A DNA stretch of 5,975 nucleotides, from assembly GCA_022703295.1 (NCBI GenBank), contig JAKLDX010000080.1, positions 1 to 5,975 on the forward strand, given 5' to 3'. The notes below the pieces were generated by a model, which worked only from the letters and a program-made list of their open reading frames with translations, was not told the origin of the DNA and made no database searches. This DNA is from Candidatus Omnitrophota bacterium (GTDB lineage: Bacteria; Omnitrophota; Gorgyraeia; 2-01-FULL-45-10). A program made the position numbers and the translations under genes. Shown here one piece after another: positions 1 through 5,975 of this stretch (the first letter of the stretch is position 1; each line of letters starts with the position of its first letter).

Positions 1-8
1 TTCGCGGA

Positions 9-200
9 TTATTTTTTTGCGGCCGCTTCGTCTTTTACTTCGCTAAGGCCCGCTATTATCGCGATCACTCCGGCAAAGACCATCAGCACAGGAACTGTCC
101 CTTTAATTATCAGGACCAAAGGCCCCATCCAGCGTATCAGCCCCAGTATGCCTATGAAAACGATCACAGCGCCTATGATAACGCTCGTATATTTTCCCAT
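9..200 (-). CDS. Small two-helix membrane protein, function unknown
   Basis: A 63-residue protein made almost entirely of two hydrophobic segments, about residues 5-24 and 27-51. They are separated by a short R-W-M-G-P turn, and the tail (SEVKDEAAAKK) is charged and soluble. A lysine (K33) sits inside the second hydrophobic stretch, next to a glycine and close to a proline, so this helix may be kinked or start late. There is no signal-peptidase site or catalytic motif, and I do not recognise a named family. The ATG at 200 is well supported: a GGAGGA ribosome binding site lies 5 bases upstream, and a promoter-like sequence precedes that. The stop is TAA at 9-11. It follows the glycosyltransferase gene after 82 bp and appears to have its own promoter, so it need not share that operon's role. 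The coding call is fairly sure; the function is unknown. Confidence 0.8.
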   Translation of the reverse strand: MGKYTSVIIGAVIVFIGILGLIRWMGPLVLIIKGTVPVLMVFAGVIAIIAGLSEVKDEAAAKK

Positions 201-205
201 GACAA

Positions 206-211
206 TCCTCC
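206..211 (-). promoter_or_regulatory. Strong Shine-Dalgarno site for the 63-residue membrane protein
   Basis: The minus strand reads GGAGGA, then TTGTC, then the ATG at 200. This is a near-perfect anti-16S match at good spacing, and the only strong ribosome binding site in the window. It fixes the start codon and contrasts with the weak sites inside the upstream array. Confidence 0.85.
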
Positions 212-232
212 GGTTTTAAAATAACAAAAAGA

Positions 233-261
233 AGTATATCACAGGGCTATCGCCTGTGCAA
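233..261 (-). promoter_or_regulatory. Putative sigma70-type promoter with extended -10
   Basis: On the minus strand, TTGCAC (256-261) is followed after exactly 17 bp by TATACT (233-238). The hexamer is preceded by TGA, giving an extended -10 of the TGn type. The -10 matches consensus at 5 of 6 positions; the -35 keeps only the TTG. An A/T-rich stretch (about 262-280) lies just upstream of the -35, where an UP element would be. Transcription would start near 226, giving a leader of about 25 bases that holds the ribosome binding site. The whole element fits between the glycosyltransferase stop and the small gene's start. It is inferred from motif and spacing only. Confidence 0.6.
240..258. repeat. 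Interrupted palindrome CACAGG-N7-CCTGTG over the promoter spacer
   Basis: Perfect 6-bp arms (CACAGG and CCTGTG) flank a 7-base centre. The repeat fills most of the space between the -35 and -10 hexamers and touches both. It could be an operator for a dimeric repressor. Alternatively, it could be a short RNA hairpin that ends the upstream transcript: in the minus direction it is followed by ATATACTTCTTTTTG, so the U-rich run begins only about 7 bases after the stem, which is poor for an intrinsic terminator. No second copy was noticed in the window. Confidence 0.45.
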
Positions 262-282
262 GAAAATTTTTAAAGATATCGT

Positions 283-1782
283 TTATTTTTTGCGCGATTT
301 TTCAGTCACGTAAAAATGCATGTATTTTCCCAGCATGAGGCGCGTCTGCGCGTCTACGGCCGGCGTAGATCCCAGTACCGCCGCCACCAGCGGCGACAGG
401 AACCACTGGATGATCATCACGAAAACCTTGCTCCTCTTCACGTCTTTAGGCCGCGGCGGTAAAAGCCTTATGGTTATGAATATGCAGACGAAGATAGTGA
501 AAAGCGAAATGTTAAAAAGTGTGGCGGAGACTCCGGGCAGGTTATAGCCTATCGCCGTCTGCCTGAAAAGCCCGCCGCCGAATATCAGCGGAAGCGGCGC
601 TATGAAAGTTATTATTATGGCCCACACCGCCCACGTATAATGGCTTTCGAGTATATTGAACGCGCGGCGCATCTTTACGAGCATCGGTATATTCTTATTT
701 TCCCGGAACCCCATCATAACATAAGGAAAATTCTCTATGCCCCACGCCCAGCGCCTTTTCTGTTTATACTGTTTTATTATCGTGGGTATTATCCCCTTAT
801 CCGTAGCCACATCCATAGATACGGTGACATACATCGGTGTTACATTATACGCGCCGTTAAAATACAGGAAGCATTTCCAATATATGACGGAATCATCGGA
901 TATCATATCTACAGGCCAATATCCGACGTCGACAAGCGTCTTGAAGCTCATGCTATGGCTCGAGAAAGTAACGAACTTTTCCAGCCTCATCGTCTCTATC
1001 ATCTGCATGAAACTGGAGCCCAGCTCCAGAAGGCGGGCTATCGACCTCGCGTGCCATACATTATTGTTATAAACCGGTATGGGCTGGTAGCTCGACTGCA
1101 TTCTTTTAGGATTCGTTATGTAATGGTAGGCAAGGCAGCCGAAATATTCTTTTTCGGCGCATGTATCGGCATCGAAGCAGGATATTATGACATTGGAATA
1201 GTTTATTTTTTTAGAGTCCAGGAAATATTTCAATTCCTTGGCGCCCCACGTCGCATTGGCACCCTTCACTTTCACTTCTCCGGGAATATTGTCCGGATGC
1301 CTGGTCACAATAAACTGCAGGAACTTATCTTTGTATCTTTCCTTCAAACTTGATACGTCGTCCCACGCCTTCTGGCCGGCCCTCTCTTCCACACTTATGA
1401 CTACTATCATCCTGTCTTTGGGGTAATTGGCGTTCTCGAGCGAAGATATTGATGGGACAAGGATGTCCAGCCCTTCTCTGTAAGCCGGGAATAATACCGC
1501 ATGATAAATGTCTTTATAGTAAAGGCCGTCCGGAGGCTTAAGCTCCGCGCATCGTTTCAGCCAGTCTATCTTCTTCTCTCTTTCCAGCCTTCTGTACGCC
1601 AGCAATAAAAGCAGCGAAAGATAACTTATCCTTATTACCCAATACAGGTCAAACGTTATGACAAATATGGCAACCCATAACGGCCTGACGAAGGCAAGCA
1701 TGAACAGGCCTCCCAGGGTCAGCCATGTCAGAAGGCCCGGTATTATCTCGAACAGCCGTTTATAAAATTTATTTCTCTCCAT
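283..1782 (-). CDS. Membrane-embedded family 2 glycosyltransferase (BcsA/hyaluronan synthase-like layout)
   Basis: A 499-residue GT-A fold glycosyltransferase with a membrane anchor at each end. Two long hydrophobic segments (about 12-31 and 34-63) precede the cytoplasmic domain, which begins near 92 with LFPAYREG. The sugar-nucleotide/metal motif is D204-A-D206 (CFDADT), and the S-D-D motif at 296-298 stands where the catalytic base TED/xED is expected. Q341-K-R-R-W345 is the QxxRW motif of processive or polymer-forming GT2 enzymes. Three more hydrophobic segments follow at about 382-404, 420-442 and 451-472, then a basic tail. There is no PilZ domain, so no sign of c-di-GMP control within the protein. 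It probably transfers sugars from a nucleotide donor on the inner face of the cytoplasmic membrane; donor and product cannot be read from sequence. Its ATG lies inside the end of the PEGA gene (14-bp overlap). The nearby AGGA is only 1 base from the ATG, so coupled translation is likely. Confidence 0.9.
   Translation of the reverse strand: MERNKFYKRLFEIIPGLLTWLTLGGLFMLAFVRPLWVAIFVITFDLYWVIRISYLSLLLLLAYRRLEREKKIDWLKRCAELKPPDGLYYKDIYHAVLFPAYREGLDILVPSISSLENANYPKDRMIVVISVEERAGQKAWDDVSSLKERYKDKFLQFIVTRHPDNIPGEVKVKGANATWGAKELKYFLDSKKINYSNVIISCFDADTCAEKEYFGCLAYHYITNPKRMQSSYQPIPVYNNNVWHARSIARLLELGSSFMQMIETMRLEKFVTFSSHSMSFKTLVDVGYWPVDMISDDSVIYWKCFLYFNGAYNVTPMYVTVSMDVATDKGIIPTIIKQYKQKRRWAWGIENFPYVMMGFRENKNIPMLVKMRRAFNILESHYTWAVWAIIITFIAPLPLIFGGGLFRQTAIGYNLPGVSATLFNISLFTIFVCIFITIRLLPPRPKDVKRSKVFVMIIQWFLSPLVAAVLGSTPAVDAQTRLMLGKYMHFYVTEKSRKK
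1769..1782 (-). other. 14-bp gene overlap (PEGA protein end / glycosyltransferase start)
   Basis: The glycosyltransferase ATG (1780-1782) lies upstream of the PEGA gene's TAA (1769-1771) in a different frame, so the last codons of one are the first codons of the next. This arrangement usually means coupled translation from one mRNA, and suggests the two products are made together. Confidence 0.85.
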
Positions 1783-2740
1783 GTCCTTTTTTCGCTTCCA
1801 TCTTCATTAAAAACTTGAGCATCTTATTAAAAAAACTCTGACTAAGGTCAAGCCGGTACAGGCGGTTGCCCTCCTTCAGGCCCAGTTCTCTTTTTTCATC
1901 GGTAAAATACAGCGAATTATTGCTATAGTCGTAATATACGTTGCTTGGCCTTGTATTGAATTTATATACGAGAGCTACGTTGCGCCGGCCGCCTCCCAAA
2001 AGCTCCAAAACGCTTATGTCTTTCTCGCTCACCACTATTATATAATTAGAACCGGCATACCAGAACAGGTCTATTATCGGATATTCCGAGATGAGGATCT
2101 GTTCCACAATAGCCTTGTCCTCGCTGACAGCCTCGCTTTTATCGACATTCAGGTAAATTAAATGAACGACATATTCATTGAAATATAAAAGCCTGGTGCC
2201 ATCCGGAGAAAATTTCCGCCCTATTATCCTCCTGGGCCAGTCTGAATAAGGCGATATTTTTTTAACGGCACTGCCGTCCATATTCGACTCGAAAATGCCG
2301 CTACCGGTCATATAATATATCCTGTTCTTATTATCGGATATGACAAAATCGTATATCGGATATTTCACGATCCTTTTAAGGTCCTGTGTCATGGGGAACA
2401 GCACTATACCGTCGGCCTTCGTAACCATATTCGGCCTTACGGTAAGTTCTTTTTCCCATGCATAAAAGCCCTCTCTCTTAACCTCTATATTATAACTTCC
2501 GGGCTTAAGCTCCTCTATCCTGGCAGGGGTAAGGTCAGTGTGAAGTTTGCCGTTTATATAGATGGATGCGCCGGCGGGCGTGCTGTTCAGATATAATATA
2601 CCTGTCTTGTATATCTTAAATTTTTTGTAATCTATTTTATAGCCCAGCGAATAGGACAACAATATAGGTAGTAAAGTAAAAAAAAGCGCTACGGAGAAGT
2701 AGAACGCTATCGCCCTTTTTAACCTGTCATTGTCTTTCAT
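1769..2740 (-). CDS. Membrane-anchored PEGA-domain protein with beta-propeller-like C-terminal region
   Basis: A 323-residue protein. A basic N-terminus (MKDNDRLKR) and one hydrophobic helix (about 9-30) predict a signal anchor with the rest outside the cytoplasm. Residues about 46-115 form a PEGA domain: P-A-G-A at 55-58, then YING, TP, an LKPGSY turn and a GFYAWEK strand, all typical. PEGA domains are small surface beta-sandwiches found in envelope proteins. Residues about 120-300 contain repeated beta blades like TolB/WD40-type propellers: SDNKNRIYYM (135-144), FSPDGTRLLYF (177-187), YIIVVSEKDISVLEL (233-247) and NSLYFTDEKR (275-284). The number of blades seems too small for a full closed propeller. 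No catalytic motif is visible, so a structural or glycan-binding role is a guess. A GGA lies 9 bases before the ATG at 2740. It overlaps the glycosyltransferase and follows rlmN by 22 bp. Confidence 0.88.
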   Translation of the reverse strand: MKDNDRLKRAIAFYFSVALFFTLLPILLSYSLGYKIDYKKFKIYKTGILYLNSTPAGASIYINGKLHTDLTPARIEELKPGSYNIEVKREGFYAWEKELTVRPNMVTKADGIVLFPMTQDLKRIVKYPIYDFVISDNKNRIYYMTGSGIFESNMDGSAVKKISPYSDWPRRIIGRKFSPDGTRLLYFNEYVVHLIYLNVDKSEAVSEDKAIVEQILISEYPIIDLFWYAGSNYIIVVSEKDISVLELLGGGRRNVALVYKFNTRPSNVYYDYSNNSLYFTDEKRELGLKEGNRLYRLDLSQSFFNKMLKFLMKMEAKKGHGEK

Positions 2741-2762
2741 AATAAATTATCCATGCAAAAGT

Positions 2763-3794
2763 TTATAATCTTGATATCCTAAGCTGACCGCATCCGGCAT
2801 CGATGTCCTCACCCTTGGATTTCCGGCTTATCGCATTTATACCGTTATTTTTTAATGTATTCATGAATATCCTGATATCCCCGGCACCGGGGGCCTCATA
2901 GCCTCTTGCCTTTATCTGATTATAGGCTATGGTATTGACCTTGCATTTGATCCCCTTCAGGAGTTTTGAAAGTTTAAACGCGTCTTCAGCCGAACAATTC
3001 ACTCCCTTTATCATTATATACTCAAACGTTATGATCCTGCCGGTTTTTTTTATATAATCCCTGCATGCCTGCATAAGGTCCCGCAGCGGGTACCTTTTAT
3101 TCACGGGGATGAGCTCCGACCTTACGCCCTCATCTGCCGAGTGAAGCGAAACAGACAACTCCAGCTGCAAATTCTCGTCCATGAGCTTTTTTATACCGGG
3201 TATCAGGCCGCATGTCGAAATGGTGATCCTCCTGGCCCCTATATTAAATGCGTCTTTATCGTTAAAAAGCCTTATCGCGCGCATGACATTGTCGTAATTA
3301 TCGAGAGGTTCGCCTATGCCCATAAATACCAGATTGGTTATCGGGCAATCCGGTTTTTTCGACCTTATGGCAAGGACCTCGTCCACGATCTCGGACGGCC
3401 TCAGGTTCCTGACGAAACCGAACGGGGCGCTTGCGCAAAAACTGCAGTTCATTTTACATCCTACCTGCGAAGACAGGCAGATGGTATTCCTATTCTTCTC
3501 GGGCAAAAATACGCTTTCTATGGTAGCGCCGTCTTCAAGTTTAAAAAGATATTTAGTGGTGCCGTCAATCAACGAGGCCTTGGAATCGAGAGTCGCCGGA
3601 TGGGTAATGTGAAATTTCTTTTTCAGGATATGGCGCATCTCCAGCGGGATATCGAGCATCTCTTCGAAGGATTTGACACCCACCTTATACAGCCACCTGA
3701 AAATCTGTTTTGCCCGGTAGGCCTCCTGGCCCTCATCCTTTATCTTCTGCCCAAGCTCCTTTTCGGAGAGGCTTTTTATATCTATCTTGTCCAT
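2763..3794 (-). CDS. rlmN: Dual-specificity 23S rRNA A2503 / tRNA A37 C2-methyltransferase RlmN (radical SAM)
   Basis: A 343-residue cytoplasmic enzyme that methylates C2 of A2503 in 23S rRNA; in Escherichia coli it also modifies A37 of some tRNAs. The N-terminal helical RNA-binding region (about 1-60) has the family motif YRAKQIFRWLYKVGV. The radical-SAM cluster cysteines are C113, C117 and C120 (CKMNCSFC). C107, in CLSSQVGC, aligns with E. coli Cys118, and C335, in DAGCGQL, with Cys355, the two cysteines that handle the methyl intermediate. E93 (IESVFLPE) corresponds to the conserved Glu of that region. The SAM-binding GEP is at 161-163, followed by the usual RRITISTCGLIPG and LSVSLHSA blocks. 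Every key residue is present, so it should be active. It is slightly shorter than E. coli RlmN. Cfr is the main alternative, but the overall motif pattern reads as RlmN. The ATG at 3794 lies 13 bp after the arginase-like stop and has only a poor AGG upstream. Confidence 0.95.
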   Translation of the reverse strand: MDKIDIKSLSEKELGQKIKDEGQEAYRAKQIFRWLYKVGVKSFEEMLDIPLEMRHILKKKFHITHPATLDSKASLIDGTTKYLFKLEDGATIESVFLPEKNRNTICLSSQVGCKMNCSFCASAPFGFVRNLRPSEIVDEVLAIRSKKPDCPITNLVFMGIGEPLDNYDNVMRAIRLFNDKDAFNIGARRITISTCGLIPGIKKLMDENLQLELSVSLHSADEGVRSELIPVNKRYPLRDLMQACRDYIKKTGRIITFEYIMIKGVNCSAEDAFKLSKLLKGIKCKVNTIAYNQIKARGYEAPGAGDIRIFMNTLKNNGINAISRKSKGEDIDAGCGQLRISRL

Positions 3795-3807
3795 TTTTTA
3801 TATATGC

Positions 3808-4737
3808 CTATGAAACCAGAAGCTCCAATATCCTGAGGTTCGTATCTTCATTCACTTCGGTTATGCGCTCTTCCGGCTTTCCTTTAGCGGAAAAATCTTT
3901 CGGGTGATCTATGCATGAGATCGCGCTCTTTACGATACCGCGGGTCTCGGGCCTGGAATAATCTCCGGTTATATCGGCTCCTATTATATTAAGGTTATCT
4001 TTTATGATTTTTATCATAACAAGAAGGTCGTCGAGCGACATCCTGCCCTCCTCCCAGTTGGTGAGGGCGTACTCACTCTGGAGGCAGTCCTTGTCTATGG
4101 TCAGATAGACATCCTTTACGGGCATGCGTTTTATAATATGCAGAAAAAATTCGGTTATATCGGTATTTTTAAGCTCGTTCCAATATACCCTGGAAAATGA
4201 AAAGGCGCGGCTTACCTCTATGGAAATATTATCCGGTATGCGCCTTCCGAAAACTACAGACGGTCTGTGCGAATAAGGATATACCTCAAGCCTGTCGTCT
4301 TTAAGCGCGCCGAAATCACCCGCCTGCATGGAAAGGCCGGACAAGCCTTCGGAGGACATGCCGGCAATTATGAACTTGCGGATATTTTTATTTTTAAGGG
4401 TTCTGGTAACCCACGATCCGCAGTTCATACCGGGCGGAAGCACCGACCAGTCCGGATGAAGATCAAAATCGATTACCGAAAGGTCCTGGCTGAACCGGCT
4501 TATAAGCAAGCTGCTGACATGATGGAAATCGCCGGAGCCTAAAAAAGTTACGCAAGACTTATCGGACCCTTCTACCCTTTTTATTATTTCTTCGGCTTCT
4601 TTTTTGCTTAGCCAAAATCTGGTCCCCGGGGCTATGTCGCGTAAACCTATTACATCAGCTTCATAGGAAGAGAGTATCTTTTGTTGCTTCGTTACGCTGT
4701 CATCAAAATTTAAAATTCGGATGGGTTCATTCGGCAT
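3808..4737 (-). CDS. Arginase-fold (ureohydrolase superfamily) metallohydrolase, substrate unknown
   Basis: A 309-residue protein with the ordered metal-site motifs of the arginase/agmatinase superfamily. GSGDFHH (67-73) stands for GGDHS, with H72 or H73 the first ligand. D92-L-H94-P-D96 matches DxHxD exactly. D215-K-D217 matches the DxD of SxDxDxxDP, but the following Asp-Pro is lost. A binuclear, probably Mn2+, site is therefore likely intact. Two substrate-site residues of true arginases look changed. In GADITGD (253-259), G258 falls where the guanidinium-binding Glu of EVNP would be. In MNCGSWV, C106 replaces the His of the HG loop. Arginine or agmatine hydrolysis is thus doubtful, and another C-N bond such as an amide may be cut. 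The ATG at 4737 lies inside the upstream ligase gene (11-bp overlap) without a clear ribosome binding site, so translation is probably coupled to the ligase. It is predicted to be cytoplasmic, with no signal peptide. Confidence 0.82.
   Translation of the reverse strand: MPNEPIRILNFDDSVTKQQKILSSYEADVIGLRDIAPGTRFWLSKKEAEEIIKRVEGSDKSCVTFLGSGDFHHVSSLLISRFSQDLSVIDFDLHPDWSVLPPGMNCGSWVTRTLKNKNIRKFIIAGMSSEGLSGLSMQAGDFGALKDDRLEVYPYSHRPSVVFGRRIPDNISIEVSRAFSFSRVYWNELKNTDITEFFLHIIKRMPVKDVYLTIDKDCLQSEYALTNWEEGRMSLDDLLVMIKIIKDNLNIIGADITGDYSRPETRGIVKSAISCIDHPKDFSAKGKPEERITEVNEDTNLRILELLVS
4727..4737 (-). other. 11-bp gene overlap (ligase end / arginase-like start)
   Basis: The short stretch ATGCCGAATGA holds both the arginase-like ATG (4735-4737) and the ligase TGA (4727-4729), in different frames. 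With no recognisable Shine-Dalgarno sequence in the preceding 20 bases, reinitiation by ribosomes finishing the ligase is the simplest way to start the second gene. Confidence 0.85.
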
Positions 4738-5975
4738 AACGCTTATCGACCAGGCGTATCAGCTTTCGTTTATCGGCCCGGAGGCTGCCTATGGGGTGGT
4801 ATGCAAATTCCATTTCGAATATGCCTATGGAAAAATTTTTCCACAGGTCGGGATATCTGGATCTAATATTGGCAAGGACATCTTCCTTGAACTTATCCTT
4901 ATCGACCCCTTCTTTGAGTTCAAAATTAAGCTCCATTACTTCTTTGATGCCGCGCAGCTTCAGCACTACCTGCCAGTCGCTAGTTATACCGTCAACATCT
5001 TTCAGCACTTCCTGGAACATCAGCGGATAAAGATTTCCCCCTGAGGCCACTACCATTTCATCCGCCCTGCCGCGTATCCTGGCAAGCCTACGATAAGGTA
5101 TTCCGCATGAGCACTTATCTTCGATAAGCCTGCTCACATCCCTGTTCCTGTACCTTATAAGAGGCATGGTCCTTCGGGATAAAGTGGTAAACACGATCTC
5201 GCCGTAACCGTCTTTGTCGGGATTTGCTATTTCGATCAGGAAACTGTTTTCATCCACATGGTAACCGTTGCACTGGGCATCTATCTCCCCGCCGATTGTG
5301 CCTCCGGACTCAACCGAAGCGTACACCATCCTGACCTTGGCGCCCTGCCACACCTTTTCTATCCAGGGCCTTGCGGCTTCCGGCATTCCCTCGGCGCCGG
5401 CTATTATAAGTTTTAAAGGGTAGGAACCGTGCTTTTCCGCTATCTCCGTCAGCTTTATGAGCCAGGTAGGCTCTCCGAGGACAACATTAAAATTATATAC
5501 AGGTATCCTTTTATATACCTCCATAGGGTCGATCTTGCCTGCTGCCATACCGAAAAGGTGCGATTTCTCTATCCCCTTCTGCGTTACTATACCCGGTATC
5601 CATATGCAGAAATCGAATGCGTTCACCATCCTGTCCGTAGGTTTCAGGCCCCAAAGGTAAAACCCAAGCGCATTCAGCACGCCTATATCATTCAATTCGT
5701 CCTGGGTAAAATAAACTCTCTTATTCCTTCCTGTGGTCCCGGATGATTCGAAAACTGTGTGAGGTGGCCGGCATACGAAGTCCTCCGCGTGTTCCATTAT
5801 ATCCTCAGGCACGGTGTAGAAATCGCCGAGGTCCGAAGGCTTCTTTACATTGGCGGGGTTTATTCCTAATTCGTCGAATTTCCTCTTATAGAAACGGGAA
5901 TTTTTATACGCATATCTTACGATCTCGCAGAAGGCTTCATTTCTTTTCCAATCCGAAAGGCCCCTCGGTAAAATT
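4727..5975 (-). CDS. PaaK/LuxE-type adenylate-forming acyl ligase, N-terminus cut by window edge
   Basis: The frame is open to the window edge; the GTG at 5810-5812 is internal. A further 54 residues, typical of the family (CEIVRYAYKNSRFYKRKFDE), precede it. About 415 residues are visible, and by comparison with PaaK (about 435) only a short N-terminal piece is missing. Family enzymes activate a carboxylate with ATP, then pass the acyl group to CoA, a protein or a cofactor. Motifs, numbered on the visible part: the phosphate loop ESSGTTGRNKR (76-86), YASVE (218-222) for the A5 motif, and MPLIRYRNRD (270-279) with the ribose-binding Asp. RIRGRADEMV (299-308) is the hinge, and a Lys/Arg-rich C-terminal tail follows. 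C235, H239, C288 and C290 could form a metal site. The loop has R-N-K-R instead of the K-P-T of phenylacetate-CoA ligase, which recalls LuxE/F390-synthetase-like branches, so CoA as acceptor is not certain. Confidence 0.88.
   Translation of the reverse strand, partial: ILPRGLSDWKRNEAFCEIVRYAYKNSRFYKRKFDELGINPANVKKPSDLGDFYTVPEDIMEHAEDFVCRPPHTVFESSGTTGRNKRVYFTQDELNDIGVLNALGFYLWGLKPTDRMVNAFDFCIWIPGIVTQKGIEKSHLFGMAAGKIDPMEVYKRIPVYNFNVVLGEPTWLIKLTEIAEKHGSYPLKLIIAGAEGMPEAARPWIEKVWQGAKVRMVYASVESGGTIGGEIDAQCNGYHVDENSFLIEIANPDKDGYGEIVFTTLSRRTMPLIRYRNRDVSRLIEDKCSCGIPYRRLARIRGRADEMVVASGGNLYPLMFQEVLKDVDGITSDWQVVLKLRGIKEVMELNFELKEGVDKDKFKEDVLANIRSRYPDLWKNFSIGIFEMEFAYHPIGSLRADKRKLIRLVDKRYAE

Noticed and set aside
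219..258. Intrinsic terminator for the upstream array
   Set aside because: A 6-bp stem exists, but the T-rich tract does not follow it directly, and the same bases form a better promoter match. Kept only as an alternative reading.
640..1353. Plus-strand open frame of 237 codons opposite the glycosyltransferase
   Set aside because: It lies in codon register with the minus-strand gene, so its length only reflects few TTA, CTA and TCA codons on the sense strand. The translation is rich in His, Tyr, Arg and Ile and shows no domain.
3141..3836. Plus-strand open frame of 231 codons opposite rlmN
   Set aside because: It has the same codon-register antisense explanation, and the minus strand carries an unmistakable RlmN.
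4721..5044. Plus-strand open frames opposite the ligase (also 5429-5746)
   Set aside because: Both are codon-register shadows of the ligase, with no ribosome binding site or recognisable motif.
5810..5812. GTG as the ligase start codon
   Set aside because: The same frame continues without a stop to the window edge, and the extra 54 residues match the usual N-terminal region of PaaK/LuxE-type proteins, so the true start lies outside the window.

Overview
The window looks like ordinary bacterial chromosome from an uncultured lineage. It is moderate in GC (by eye in the 40s), dense, and entirely coded on the minus strand. Frequent ATA isoleucine codons, a PEGA-domain membrane protein and a BcsA-like membrane glycosyltransferase would fit a PVC-group or Omnitrophota-type bacterium. 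That placement is an impression from gene content, not something the sequence proves. I see no mobile element, CRISPR array, tRNA or rRNA.

Read in the direction of transcription (high to low coordinates), five genes form one tightly packed array. (1) A PaaK/LuxE-type adenylate-forming ligase runs off the right edge; its N-terminus lies outside. (2) An arginase-fold metallohydrolase overlaps it by 11 bp. (3) rlmN, the radical-SAM 23S rRNA/tRNA adenine C2 methyltransferase, follows after 13 bp. (4) A single-pass membrane protein with a PEGA domain and a beta-propeller-like exterior follows after 22 bp. (5) A multi-pass family 2 glycosyltransferase overlaps it by 14 bp. These spacings suggest one transcript and translational coupling at the two overlaps. 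Internal ribosome binding sites are weak or badly placed, which agrees with coupling.

After the glycosyltransferase comes the only real intergenic gap (82 bp). It holds a credible sigma70-type promoter (-35 TTGCAC, 17-bp spacer, extended -10 TGATATACT) and a strong GGAGGA ribosome binding site. These serve a 63-residue two-helix membrane protein at the left edge, which therefore seems to be a separate transcription unit. A 6-bp-arm inverted repeat covers the promoter spacer and could be an operator, or a weak terminator for the array upstream.

Functionally the array looks like two pairs around a housekeeping gene. The ligase/arginase-like pair is an uncharacterised small-molecule or acyl-modification pair. 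The PEGA/glycosyltransferase pair is a candidate envelope glycan module. The most interesting point is that the arginase-like protein keeps its apparent metal ligands but appears to have lost the guanidinium-binding Glu and the catalytic-loop His of true arginases, so its substrate is probably not arginine or agmatine. No clearly new multi-gene system can be demonstrated from this window alone.
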